Part shown: positions 28,721 to 37,859 of the stretch, one piece after another
Position numbering within the stretch: the stretch's first letter is position 1
Layout of the letters: the number at the start of each line of letters is the position of its first letter
From: Paenibacillus pinisoli
Lineage (GTDB): Bacteria > Bacillota > Bacilli > Paenibacillales > Paenibacillaceae
Reading direction: 5' to 3'
NCBI RefSeq assembly: GCF_003605435.1
Contig: NZ_QXQB01000002.1
Span: 992,001-1,056,000 of the forward strand
DNA length: 64,000 bases
Notes under the pieces: model-generated
Databases searched by the model: none
What the model saw: only the letters and a program-made list of their open reading frames with translations
Told to the model about the DNA's origin: nothing
Position numbers and translations under genes: made by a program

Positions 28721-28939
28721 ATGATGCGAGTTATTACCTTCAAAAATCGTTCGGTCCCTGTCTATTACCCTAACGAACAATCGGCATCTGTAGATATGCT
28801 TCATCATAAATTGTACGAGATGGAACTGGACTTTGATTTCAGGAAAAAATGGAAACGGATCAGATCGGTCGAGATGGTGCGGGATGTCGCCATATTCCAA
28901 TACAGCGACGGCACTAAGCTTTATCTGGAAGTCAGCTAG
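28721..28939 (+). CDS. Small conserved-looking protein of unknown function (72 aa)
   Basis: 72 aa from ATG 28721, which has CGGAGGTG upstream; the frame opens 33 bases earlier without a site. The sequence (MMRVITFKNRSVPVYYPNEQSASVDMLHHKLYEMELDFDFRKKWKRIRSVEMVRDVAIFQYSDGTKLYLEVS) is soluble, with alternating strands and one amphipathic helix. I recognise no family. It ends before a strong bidirectional terminator shared with the convergent GGDEF-EAL gene. Confidence 0.7.
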   Translation: MMRVITFKNRSVPVYYPNEQSASVDMLHHKLYEMELDFDFRKKWKRIRSVEMVRDVAIFQYSDGTKLYLEVS

Positions 28940-28956
28940 AATTGCTTTGATCATCC

Positions 28957-28990
28957 AAAACAGCCGAGCCCAAGGGGCTCGGCTGTTTTT
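28957..28990. terminator. Bidirectional terminator
   Basis: Near-perfect stem (AACAGCCGAGCCC / GGGCTCGGCTGTT) with A and T runs on both sides; it ends both the 72-aa gene (+) and the GGDEF-EAL gene (-). Confidence 0.9.
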
Positions 28991-29012
28991 CTATGTGGGG
29001 GAAGCAGCAGCC

Positions 29013-30344
29013 TTATACACGGCCTGCCGCTGCCTTCTTGCCATTCGCATCTACGAAGCTGCCCAGCATCGACGTATCGATGACGGTCGGATCCATCGGC
29101 ATGCCTAGCAGGTACCCCTGCACATAATGGCAGCCCCACTCCTTCAGCAGCTCGTATTGCTCCTTGTATTCCACGCCCTCTGCCACCACTTCCAGGCCAA
29201 GCTTCCGCATCAGTCCGATAATCGCTTCTACAACATGGCGCTCTGCGCTTTGCAGATCGATTCTGCGAATAAAGCTTTTATCTAGCTTGAGGCAATGAAC
29301 CGGCAGCTCCATCAGATGATGCAGCGAAGAAAATCCGGCGCCGAATCCGTCCAGCGCTATGCGAATTCCTCCGGCGCGAAGCTGTGTAATCGCCATGATC
29401 GACTGCTCGGAGGAATGCATCATAATGTGCTCCGTAATGTCCAGCTCCACAGACTGCCGAGATAGTCCGAACTCGTGAATAATATTCCATACCGTCTGGA
29501 CAAAAGAGGGATCTTGCATCTGGACAGGCGAAATATTAACGGACATCGTCAGCCCGCTCAGCCCGTATTCCGTCATGCCTGCCAGCATCTTGCATGCCTC
29601 CCGAAGCACCCATTCGCCAATCGGAATAATGAGTCCGTTGTACTCCGCGATCGGGATAAATTCATGCGGCGAAATGAGGCCAAGTTCGGGATGCTGCCAG
29701 CGAATAAGCGCTTCGAACCCTCTCAGCCTTCCGTCCGACAGCCGATAGATCGGCTGATAGCTGAGATGGAACTGCCTAAGGAACAAGGCAGGCCGAAGCC
29801 CCATCTCGATGGCAATGCGACGGTTCATCCGGTTGGTATCTTCCGCATTGTAGAATACGGTACGATTGCCGCCAAGCTCCTTCGCTTGATACAGGGCAGA
29901 TTCCGTACGGCAGAGCATTCTTTCGCTTGTAAGCCCATCCTGAGGGAACAGGCTGGCGCCGATGCTGCAAGTCATATAGAGCTCCTTTCCCGAATCGGAG
30001 ACGGGCTGCTCTACCGCATGCTTGATCGCATCTACCGCTTTCCAGCACTGCGGGGCTTCCTTCTCGATCTCCATCATGATCAGAAACGTATTCCCGTCAA
30101 CCTTGCATACGCTAGGCTTTGCCGCATCTGTATGCGACGCTTCCGTCTGCCCCAGGCGTGACGCTACAATTGTTAATACCTCATTGCCGAAGGCTGTTCC
30201 TCTCGTCTCATTGACACGGTAAAACTTGTCCAAATCCACCAATGCAACCAGCAATCGCTTACCTGCTACGCGCGCGCCCTGTATCGCTAGCTCTAGCTGC
30301 GTGAATGCCTTGCCGCGTCCAGATAATTCGATTGGCCCCTCCAT
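29013..30344 (-). CDS. Degenerate GGDEF-EAL protein
   Basis: 443 aa, cytosolic. The GGDEF domain (about 15-170) reads VDGNTF at 82-87 in place of GGDEF, so it cannot be a normal diguanylate cyclase. The EAL domain (about 185-430) keeps EAL at 211-213, the Asn of SVNIS, ELDITEH, CLKLDKSF and VVAEGVE. The loop reads DGFGAG instead of DDFGTG, so the second metal-binding Asp (333) is lost. It may bind c-di-GMP rather than cleave it efficiently. ATG with GGAGGG upstream. It follows the OmpR-type regulator on the same strand, but a strong terminator lies between. Confidence 0.88.
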   Translation of the reverse strand: MEGPIELSGRGKAFTQLELAIQGARVAGKRLLVALVDLDKFYRVNETRGTAFGNEVLTIVASRLGQTEASHTDAAKPSVCKVDGNTFLIMMEIEKEAPQCWKAVDAIKHAVEQPVSDSGKELYMTCSIGASLFPQDGLTSERMLCRTESALYQAKELGGNRTVFYNAEDTNRMNRRIAIEMGLRPALFLRQFHLSYQPIYRLSDGRLRGFEALIRWQHPELGLISPHEFIPIAEYNGLIIPIGEWVLREACKMLAGMTEYGLSGLTMSVNISPVQMQDPSFVQTVWNIIHEFGLSRQSVELDITEHIMMHSSEQSIMAITQLRAGGIRIALDGFGAGFSSLHHLMELPVHCLKLDKSFIRRIDLQSAERHVVEAIIGLMRKLGLEVVAEGVEYKEQYELLKEWGCHYVQGYLLGMPMDPTVIDTSMLGSFVDANGKKAAAGRV

Positions 30345-30490
30345 CTGGATCCCTCCGCCCTCTTATTTCGTTCCATTGTCGTGATTCTATAGTCGCATAC
30401 AAGTATTAGAAATGTGCGGAATAGACTTTTAGAAGATTGTTAGAAATTTTAACGGATTACCTAAATCATTCATCTAAAGGGGATATTGGC

Positions 30491-30521
30491 AAAAAAAAAA
30501 GCACTCCGCCTAAGGCGGAGT
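30491..30521 (-). terminator. Terminator after the response regulator gene
   Basis: On the minus strand an 8-bp perfect stem (ACTCCGCC / GGCGGAGT) with a short TTA loop is followed by GC and ten T. Confidence 0.92.
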
Positions 30522-30578
30522 ACAATTTTTCTGTTAGGACCAGACTAAATCGGGCATTCCTTCATGCTTCCCCGTGCT

Positions 30579-31295
30579 TTAAGTAGCAGCCTGTGCCGTA
30601 TACTTATAACCAAACCCCCATACTGTTCGAATTAGCTTAGGTTCCTTCGGATTCTGTTCGATTTTCTTCCGAAGATTCACAATATGTACGTCAATCGCAC
30701 GATCGGTGACAAACGAATCAAAGCCTCTAATGGCATTAATCAGCTCTTCCCGGCTGAACACCTTGCCCGGATGCGCAAGGAACAGCTTCATCAGTTCATA
30801 TTCCGAGAAGGTCGTCTCGACCAATTGTCCGCGAACGAGAAGCAGACGTCTCTCTACGTCTAGCTGAATCGGCTCTTCTTCCTCTGCCGTCGTAGAAGCT
30901 GCGGCGACCTGTGCGGCTGACTCCCCAAATACGGCATGCGATCTTCGAATTAATGCCTCGACTCTCGCTGTAAGCTCATGCATGCTGAAAGGCTTGCACA
31001 AGTAATCATCCGCTCCGGTCTTCAGCGCTTGCACGCGTTCGGACACTTCACTCTTCATAGACAGGATCATAATCGGTACTTGAGACACGCTGCGTATTTG
31101 CGCGCATACCTCAATACCATCCATATCAGGCAGCATTAGATCGAGCAGAACCAGGTGCGGATCGAATGAATCCGCAAGCTGCAGCCCATCATTCCCGCGA
31201 TAAGCCTGCTTGACCATGTACCCCTCTTCTTGCAGATACATAGACAGCATATTGCTCATCATGACGTCATCTTCAATAACCAAAACTTTATACAT
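30579..31295 (-). CDS. OmpR/PhoB-family response regulator
   Basis: 238 aa from ATG 31295 (AAAGGGTGACG upstream); a GTG three codons earlier is too close to that site. The receiver domain (1-120) has VIEDD, phospho-acceptor Asp in VLLDLMLPD, Thr/Ser position MILSMKSE and Lys in LCKPFSMHEL. A Ser/Ala/Glu-rich linker leads to a winged-helix DNA-binding domain (FSEYELMKLFLAHPGKVFSREELINAIRG ... VDVHIVNLRKKIEQNP-like, ending VWGFGYKYT). It lies 110 bases downstream of the hybrid kinase on the same strand and is the likely partner of its HPt domain, which is inference. Confidence 0.93.
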   Translation of the reverse strand: MYKVLVIEDDVMMSNMLSMYLQEEGYMVKQAYRGNDGLQLADSFDPHLVLLDLMLPDMDGIEVCAQIRSVSQVPIMILSMKSEVSERVQALKTGADDYLCKPFSMHELTARVEALIRRSHAVFGESAAQVAAASTTAEEEEPIQLDVERRLLLVRGQLVETTFSEYELMKLFLAHPGKVFSREELINAIRGFDSFVTDRAIDVHIVNLRKKIEQNPKEPKLIRTVWGFGYKYTAQAAT

Positions 31296-31404
31296 TGGCG
31301 TCACCCTTTAATAAATTGAAGATTCCTGTCGAGTAGTCGTATCGTAACTCTACTATACAATACGGAAAGATTAGGAACAACAGATTGTTAGAAAATTGTT
31401 AGAT

Positions 31405-34400
31405 TTAATTGTCGAAACGGTTAAGCGCCTCATTCAACCCTGCCAGCAGCTGAACCAATTCCTTCTCCAGATGAGCCAGCACAAACGCCAGTTCCCTCGA
31501 TTGCTCCCCGCGCTTGATTGCCTCGCCGGTCTCATGGGCAGCGTCTCCAAGCTCGCGGGCGGACAAGTAACCGGCCGCCCCCTTCAGTGTATGGAGCATG
31601 CGCAGAGCCGTCTTGGTCTCAGACTGCTTGAGCATCATGCGCAGCTGATCCATGAACGAGTCATAATCGAGACGGAACTGCTCGATCATATGGAACAGAA
31701 TTTGCCGCTTGCCGTTCACGCGCTCAAGAGCGCTCTCCACATCCATGCCGGCAATCGGCGCCATCGCACTACCGGCTGTGCCAATGCTGCTGCGATTCGT
31801 CCCCGGATAGCTGCTGATTCCATCTCTCGCTGCAGATGGGGATCCAGATGCGCCGGACGACCTCTCCAGCCAATACTTCAGTATTTCCTGCAGGCGATCG
31901 CCAGAAAGAGGCTTGGTCATCACATCATTCATGCCCAGCCGAATGTAGCGGTCATGATCCTTCTTCACTGCATTGGCGGTTACTGCAATAATCGGAATAT
32001 GCTTATACCGCTCCTGACTCCGAATGATGCGCACAGCTTCAGTGCCGTCCATGACCGGCATATGGATATCCATCATGATGAGGTCCCAGGCGCTAGCTTC
32101 CAGCATGCGCAGCACTTCCTCACCTGTCTCGGCAAGACCCACCTCGTACCCATTCTCCTTAAGAAGCTCAACCGCTACCAGTTGATTGATTTTATTGTCC
32201 TCGGCCAGCAATACCCGCTTCATGTCCGGCCTGCTCTGCACATGCGGCGGATCGGCAGGCTCTTCCCGGAGGACATACTGGCGGACGGTCTGTTGATTTC
32301 TCAGCGCCTCGTGCAGCGACCGTACAATCGCCTCTCTAGTAACCGGCTTCGTCAGGATCGCGACAGGACGCTCCTCCTCCTGCAGCTGCTGCAGCTCATC
32401 CCTGCCGTATGTGGTCGTCAGCGCGATAATCGGCACGCCTGCCCCCTCTGCCTCGCTGCGGAATGAGCGCCAAGTCTCAATGCCATACATATCAGGCATC
32501 TCCATGTCCATTAACAGAAGATCAGGCAGCACGCCTTCCCCGACGCGGCGAAGACGCTCGCGGGCACTCTGCCAGCTGCTGTACGAGATGGCCGACCACC
32601 CTAGCGACTCGAACAGATAAGACCAGTGATCGCGCATTTTGGAATCGTCCTCGGCAATCCATACCGTTCCTTCCGGAATAGGCACGGATGTCTCATCCTC
32701 GATTTCCTGACGATACGGACTCGTCTGGAACGTAAGCGCAAAGGCGAACCGGCTGCCAACGCCTTCCTTGCTGCTAACATGCAGCTCTCCGCCCATCATC
32801 TCTACAAGGCTTTTGGAGATGACCAGACCCAGACCAGTTCCTCCGTATTTCCGTGTCGTAGAGCTGTCTGCCTGCGTGAACGGCTTGAACAGCTTGTCCA
32901 TGACGCTCTTGCTCATGCCGATGCCGGTATCTGCAATCAGGAAACGCAGCTTGACGGTATCCGCCTGCTGCTCGACGATATCCAGCTCCAACTTCACAAG
33001 CCCTCTATCGGTGAACTTGATGGCATTCACGCATAGATTCAGCAGCACTTGCTCCAAGCGGAGAGAATCTCCGACCAAGGTATGCGGAAGCTTGTCTGGC
33101 GTCTTGATCATAAATTCGAATTGCTCTTTGCCGCCAAGGAATACGCTCAGCCCATTCGCCAACCGGTGCAGCAGCTCTTCCAGCTGGAATGGCAGGCGTT
33201 CCATCTCGATCTTGTCCGCTTCGATCTTGGAGAAATCAAGCACATCGCTAATCATGCGGTACAGCGTCTCGGAAGACATGCTCATCTTGTCCAAATAATC
33301 CTTCTGCACAATAGAAAGCTCCGTCTTGCGAAGAAGCTGCGTGAGCCCGATAATGCCGTTCAGCGGCGTGCGGATCTCATGGCTCATCAGCGCCAGGAAG
33401 CGGCTCTTGGCCTGATTGGCCTCCTCCGCCTCGAGCGTAGCGCGCACTAGCTCTTCCTGAACGAGCTTCTGCTCGGATATGTCGCGAGCGATGCAAGAGA
33501 AGAACAGCTCGCCAGTGGTTGCATCCACATGGGTTACAACGACCATGGAGACGAACAGCGGATCTCCGTTGCTTTTGCGCAGCTGCGTGTTGCTTTCCCA
33601 ATAGCCGTACTCTCTTGCAAGCTCCGCTCCCTGAAGGATTTGCTCATACATGCGAGGATCGACATGGTCCTTGACCGTGGAAGCATCCTGCTCCTCGCAA
33701 GGAAGACCAAGCATCTCCTTCCCCGCCCTGTTCATGTAGATGAGCTCGCCCTTCATATCGACGGAAGCGATCAAGTCCTTGGCAGACTCTACAATATCAA
33801 GAAGCCGGTTGCGCGCCTTCTCCACCTGCTTGCGGTCCGATATATCGCGCAGCATGCCGACGACGCCGGAAAACTTGCCGTTGCGGTCACGTAGGCCATT
33901 CGAGCTGTGCAGAATCGGAATCCGGCGTCCATCCTTGTGGATGAACGTCCACTCCCGCTCATAGGAGAACATATCCTCGCGAAGCACCCGGAAGACCTCC
34001 AGACCGGGCTGAACATGCCGGCCGAGCTCCTCCGACAGCCGCTCAGCCTCCGCCGCAATCTCATCATTGTCCATGAATAACAGCGGCGTCGCATGTCCGG
34101 CCAGCTCCTGAGTCGTATATCCAAGCAGCTCCTCAGCCGTTTTGTTCAGGTAAGCAACCTTGTATTCATTATCAAGCACGATAAAGCCGTATTGGTTCTG
34201 ATTGATGATGGCATTCAGGCGGTCGAACATCTCCTGCAAGTGCTCCATCATTCCATTAACCGAGTGAGCTAACTTGCCGATCTCATCATACTGCGACGTA
34301 TCCAGATGCTCGGCCTGGAACTCCCCTGCAGCCGCCTGCTTCGTAACCGACAATATTCGCTCCAGCCGTCTAATAATTTGATTGAAATAGAGGTAGAAAG

Positions 34401-35268
34401 ACAGCGCAATCACAAACTCTGCGATGGCAATAGTGGAGACCATGCTCCAGAAGATCGGCCTCATCATCTCTTTCATATGCGAGTACGGCTCCTGCAGCGC
34501 GATTCGCCAAGGCGTACCGGCAACCTTGGCATAGAACACGGCATAAGATTCGCCATCCACCGCAATATCTACACGGCCCTCATTATGACTCAAAATTTCA
34601 TGGGCAACCTCGCTTAAAGTAGAGTCCGAGCGCAGCGACGTCTTCCTGACTACCGGTTCGGAGCCATAAATGATCTCGCCCTCGTCATTATAGAAACGCA
34701 CTGGAGCATTTTCATCCGCAAAATCAAAAAAACGGTTAAACGCTGTAAACGGGATAGACGCATAAATAATGCCTTCGATTTGAGTCCCCACCCCATACAC
34801 GGGCACAGCAATAAAGGTCTGCTCCACGACGGAGAAACCCGGCTTGTAGGGATCGGTTATCGTAATAGCGCCCTTAATGGCCGGCTCGAAGAACGGCTCG
34901 CTCTTCATGTTGCGCGACGCGCCGTCACTGCGATAAGCAATCCCGTCCTGGCCAATAAATCCGATAGCATGGTAGGTAAAGCCGCTGCGAACCAGTTCCC
35001 TCTGAAAATAATTCAGCCGCTCGGCGTTCGTGCCGTAACGTACTGCGGAAGTGCGGCTCATGACCAGCACCTCGGCGCGGCGAATGTCCATCCATGCGGC
35101 GATATTGCCCGCCTGACTGGACAGCTTGCTGCTGATCTTCTCCATCTCCGAGCGCATCATCGCGTTCTTGGCTGTAGAGTAATTGCCCCATCCGGCAATC
35201 AGGAGCGGGATAAACGATATGAGTACGATTAGGATTAATCCCTTTGTTCTAAGCGACATTTTCGACAT
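31405..35268 (-). CDS. Hybrid sensor histidine kinase (dCache-HAMP-PAS-PAS-HisKA-HATPase-REC-REC-HPt)
   Basis: 1287 aa. Order: membrane helix 9-27; extracellular double-Cache-like sensor about 30-270; second helix about 273-293; HAMP to 345; PAS about 346-480 and 485-600; HisKA with phospho-His 630 (MSHEIRTPLNG); HATPase_c with N box around 745-749 and G boxes DTGIGM and GGTGLGL; first receiver with Asp 921; second receiver with Asp 1067 (MMDIHMPVMDG); HPt with His 1226 (LHTLKGAAGYL). This is a full four-step phosphorelay in one chain, like B-type anoxia or BvgS-like kinases. The first receiver lacks the second acidic cluster regularity but keeps IAEDD and LTKP. The ATG has GGAGGG upstream. 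The signal is unknown. Confidence 0.93.
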   Translation of the reverse strand: MSKMSLRTKGLILIVLISFIPLLIAGWGNYSTAKNAMMRSEMEKISSKLSSQAGNIAAWMDIRRAEVLVMSRTSAVRYGTNAERLNYFQRELVRSGFTYHAIGFIGQDGIAYRSDGASRNMKSEPFFEPAIKGAITITDPYKPGFSVVEQTFIAVPVYGVGTQIEGIIYASIPFTAFNRFFDFADENAPVRFYNDEGEIIYGSEPVVRKTSLRSDSTLSEVAHEILSHNEGRVDIAVDGESYAVFYAKVAGTPWRIALQEPYSHMKEMMRPIFWSMVSTIAIAEFVIALSFYLYFNQIIRRLERILSVTKQAAAGEFQAEHLDTSQYDEIGKLAHSVNGMMEHLQEMFDRLNAIINQNQYGFIVLDNEYKVAYLNKTAEELLGYTTQELAGHATPLLFMDNDEIAAEAERLSEELGRHVQPGLEVFRVLREDMFSYEREWTFIHKDGRRIPILHSSNGLRDRNGKFSGVVGMLRDISDRKQVEKARNRLLDIVESAKDLIASVDMKGELIYMNRAGKEMLGLPCEEQDASTVKDHVDPRMYEQILQGAELAREYGYWESNTQLRKSNGDPLFVSMVVVTHVDATTGELFFSCIARDISEQKLVQEELVRATLEAEEANQAKSRFLALMSHEIRTPLNGIIGLTQLLRKTELSIVQKDYLDKMSMSSETLYRMISDVLDFSKIEADKIEMERLPFQLEELLHRLANGLSVFLGGKEQFEFMIKTPDKLPHTLVGDSLRLEQVLLNLCVNAIKFTDRGLVKLELDIVEQQADTVKLRFLIADTGIGMSKSVMDKLFKPFTQADSSTTRKYGGTGLGLVISKSLVEMMGGELHVSSKEGVGSRFAFALTFQTSPYRQEIEDETSVPIPEGTVWIAEDDSKMRDHWSYLFESLGWSAISYSSWQSARERLRRVGEGVLPDLLLMDMEMPDMYGIETWRSFRSEAEGAGVPIIALTTTYGRDELQQLQEEERPVAILTKPVTREAIVRSLHEALRNQQTVRQYVLREEPADPPHVQSRPDMKRVLLAEDNKINQLVAVELLKENGYEVGLAETGEEVLRMLEASAWDLIMMDIHMPVMDGTEAVRIIRSQERYKHIPIIAVTANAVKKDHDRYIRLGMNDVMTKPLSGDRLQEILKYWLERSSGASGSPSAARDGISSYPGTNRSSIGTAGSAMAPIAGMDVESALERVNGKRQILFHMIEQFRLDYDSFMDQLRMMLKQSETKTALRMLHTLKGAAGYLSARELGDAAHETGEAIKRGEQSRELAFVLAHLEKELVQLLAGLNEALNRFDN

Positions 35269-35316
35269 CGCTTATCCCTCCTTACGGCCTGACTCTGTCT
35301 AATGTTGGAACTTCAA

Positions 35317-36315
35317 TTATCCCTCCCGGGAGAGAATGGATTCGATCCGGCTTAACTCATCATCGGAAAAAGCCAGATTGCCCAGCGCTGCTACATTGTC
35401 GTCGATTTGCTCCACGCGGCTGGCGCCGATCAATGCGGAGGTTACCCGCCCGCCTCTAAGCACCCACGCCAAAGCCATGCCGGCGAGCGTCTGCCCTCGC
35501 TCTTGCGCCAGCTCATTCAGCGCCTTCACCTTGTCCAGCTTGCCTTCTGTAATCTGATCCGACTTCAGGAAGATGCTTGGTCCGCCCGCACGGGAATCGG
35601 CAGGGATACCGTTCAGGTAGCGATTCGTAAGCAGCCCGCCAGCAAGCGGCGAGAATACGATGGAGCCGATACCTTGCTCATCCAGCACATCCTGCAAGCC
35701 GTCTTCAATCCAGCGGTTGAACATGGAGTAGGAAGGCTGGTGAATCAGGCACGGCGTGCCCAGCTCCTTCAGAATGCGGGCAGCCTCTGCCGTCTGCTCC
35801 GCGCTGTAGTTGGAGATGCCGACATATAGCGCCTTGCCTTGGCGCACAGCATGGTCAAGCGCCCCCATCGTCTCCTCCAGCGGCGTATCCGGGTCAGGAC
35901 GGTGGGAATAGAAAATATCTACATAATCCAGCTTCATTCGCTTGAGGCTTTGGTCCAGACTGGAAATCATATATTTGCGGGATCCCCATTCCCCATATGG
36001 GCCCGGCCACATGCCATAGCCGGCTTTTGTGGAGATAATCAGCTCATCGCGGTATGGCGCGAGGTCATGCTGCAGAATCGCGCCGAATGCTTCTTCCGCC
36101 GAGCCTGGCGGAGGACCGTAATTATTGGCCAGATCGAAGTGAGTGATGCCCAGGTCGAACGCGCGGCGCGCCATCGCCCTGCCGTTCTCATAACGGTCAT
36201 TGCCGCCGAAGTTATGCCATAGTCCGAGCGAGACAGCAGGAAGCTTCAGCCCGCTTTTGCCTACACGGTTGTATATCATCGTATCGTAACGCTTTTCGTT
36301 TGCTATGTAGCTCAT
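35317..36315 (-). CDS. Aldo/keto reductase, YghZ/MgrA type
   Basis: 332 aa from ATG 36315, chosen for GGAGGT 9 bases upstream. Fold markers: GKSGLKLPAVSLGLWHNFGG, catalytic Asp/Tyr in FDLANNYGPPPGSAEE, Lys in ISTKAGYGMWPGPYG, and His in FYSHRPDPDTPLEET. The long insert GMWPGPYGEWGSRKYMISS is the mark of YghZ-type enzymes, which reduce L-glyceraldehyde 3-phosphate and methylglyoxal with NADPH. The gene stands between the sensor kinase and the HD-GYP gene, both on the same strand, but with its own ribosome binding site and no sign of shared function. Confidence 0.9.
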   Translation of the reverse strand: MSYIANEKRYDTMIYNRVGKSGLKLPAVSLGLWHNFGGNDRYENGRAMARRAFDLGITHFDLANNYGPPPGSAEEAFGAILQHDLAPYRDELIISTKAGYGMWPGPYGEWGSRKYMISSLDQSLKRMKLDYVDIFYSHRPDPDTPLEETMGALDHAVRQGKALYVGISNYSAEQTAEAARILKELGTPCLIHQPSYSMFNRWIEDGLQDVLDEQGIGSIVFSPLAGGLLTNRYLNGIPADSRAGGPSIFLKSDQITEGKLDKVKALNELAQERGQTLAGMALAWVLRGGRVTSALIGASRVEQIDDNVAALGNLAFSDDELSRIESILSREG

Positions 36316-36382
36316 ATTCAAATTACCTCCTCTAATTGGTGTATAACCTTTGTAACCTATTCAAATTATCGGCAATTCCTCA

Positions 36383-37828
36383 CTATCTGGCCAGTTTTTG
36401 CTCCAGCTTAAGGTTCGGGCTGTTCAGCAGCGCCTCCCGAAAGAAGGTCTCCTGCTCCGCCGTAAGTTTCTGCCAGGCATGAATACAGCGCGGATCGAAG
36501 TGTCGTCCGCTCTCTTGAATCAGAATCTCCATCGCTTCTTCATGGGTCATAGCTTGCCGGTAGGAGCGGGATGAGGTCAGCGCGTCATAGACGTCCGCCA
36601 CCGCCGTTATTCTGGCGACAAGCGGGATCTCTTCGCCCGACAGCCGGTCCGGATAGCCGCTGCCGTTCCACTTCTCATGATGGGAGCGGATAACGGCCAG
36701 CTCCTCGACCATAAAGCCGAGACGCTTGCAGACGTTATAGCCGGATAGCGGGTGGGACTCGATAATGGAGCGTTCTTCCTCAGACAGCTTGCCCGGCTTG
36801 TTCAGGATGCCGTCCGGTATGTATAGCTTGCCGATATCATGGACGATGCCGCCCTGCGCAATGGCCCGCAGCTGCGACGAAGACAGCCCCATCTCCTCGC
36901 CAAGCTTCAGCGCATATAAAGCAACGCGATAATTGTGCCCCGCGGTATAAGAATCCTTGGACTCTGTCGCCATGACCAGCTCTCTCACGCTTGGAGAGAT
37001 ATAAGTATGAATCCAGTCCTGGGGATTGGCGCGGAACAGCATTTTGATCGCCCCGGTAATGGAGCCCGTGTTCAAGTGTTCTCTTATAATGCCTGCGACC
37101 ATAACAATGACGGAAGCAAGCAGCAGGAAGTGGTACAGCCACCAGCTGGCCATCCATGCTTCTCCGGTTACCATAATGATTTGCGCGCTGAACATCCAGC
37201 CCGTACTGTAGACGATTGCCAGCTGTAGCGGAAATCGGGAGGCCAGATAAGTTTGCAGATTGCGGTAGATCGTCCACACATTCATAACAAGAATCAGAGC
37301 GGTCGTCACCCACTTGCTGATCTCTCCCTTCAAGTGAAGGACGTGAACCGTATCGGGATTGAACCATAATATTAAACCGGACAACAGCAAGATCGCCGAC
37401 CAGACAGGCAGCAGCCACTTCTGTCTCATCGACAGCCAGCGGGTAAACTTATGATCGGCTGATATGGAGCACATCCATAGCCAGAATGCGGACAATAGCA
37501 CGCTGAGCTGGGCGACATTGCCCGATATGGAGGAATGATGGATGAGAAATCCCGGCGTCGACAGTCCGTGCAGAATGAACATAGCTGCCAAGGATACATA
37601 GGATAAGGACAGGAAGCTAACCTTTATATTCCGGATACGGATCGCAACGATGCCTATCGCGGTCGCAACAGCCAGCGCCAGCACGGAGACAAGGCTGACG
37701 ATATAGAAATGGCCGTGCGGCGTATGGATATTTTTATCGTAAGGCGACAGCTGATACAGGAAATAACCGGCGAGCGGCAGCAGCAAGAATACCGCAAGCC
37801 TGGCTAATATACGAGTGTCTCTTCTCAA
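36383..37828 (-). CDS. Membrane HD-GYP c-di-GMP phosphodiesterase
   Basis: 481 aa. The N-terminal half has seven or so membrane helices (about 8-260) without a known sensor name. The C-terminal HD-GYP domain (about 280-460) is complete: GHNYRVALYALKLGEEMG, HDIGKLYIPDGILNKPGKL, HHEKWNGSGYP, and AVADVYDALTSSRSYRQAM. It should cleave c-di-GMP to GMP. The start is TTG at 37828 with a strong GGAGGAGG site 7 bases upstream; no ATG is nearby. It lies 31 bases downstream of the MHYT-GGDEF-EAL gene and is probably cotranscribed with it. Confidence 0.92.
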   Translation of the reverse strand: MRRDTRILARLAVFLLLPLAGYFLYQLSPYDKNIHTPHGHFYIVSLVSVLALAVATAIGIVAIRIRNIKVSFLSLSYVSLAAMFILHGLSTPGFLIHHSSISGNVAQLSVLLSAFWLWMCSISADHKFTRWLSMRQKWLLPVWSAILLLSGLILWFNPDTVHVLHLKGEISKWVTTALILVMNVWTIYRNLQTYLASRFPLQLAIVYSTGWMFSAQIIMVTGEAWMASWWLYHFLLLASVIVMVAGIIREHLNTGSITGAIKMLFRANPQDWIHTYISPSVRELVMATESKDSYTAGHNYRVALYALKLGEEMGLSSSQLRAIAQGGIVHDIGKLYIPDGILNKPGKLSEEERSIIESHPLSGYNVCKRLGFMVEELAVIRSHHEKWNGSGYPDRLSGEEIPLVARITAVADVYDALTSSRSYRQAMTHEEAMEILIQESGRHFDPRCIHAWQKLTAEQETFFREALLNSPNLKLEQKLAR

Positions 37829-37859
37829 AGGCTATCCTCCTCCAACCATTGTCAATAGC

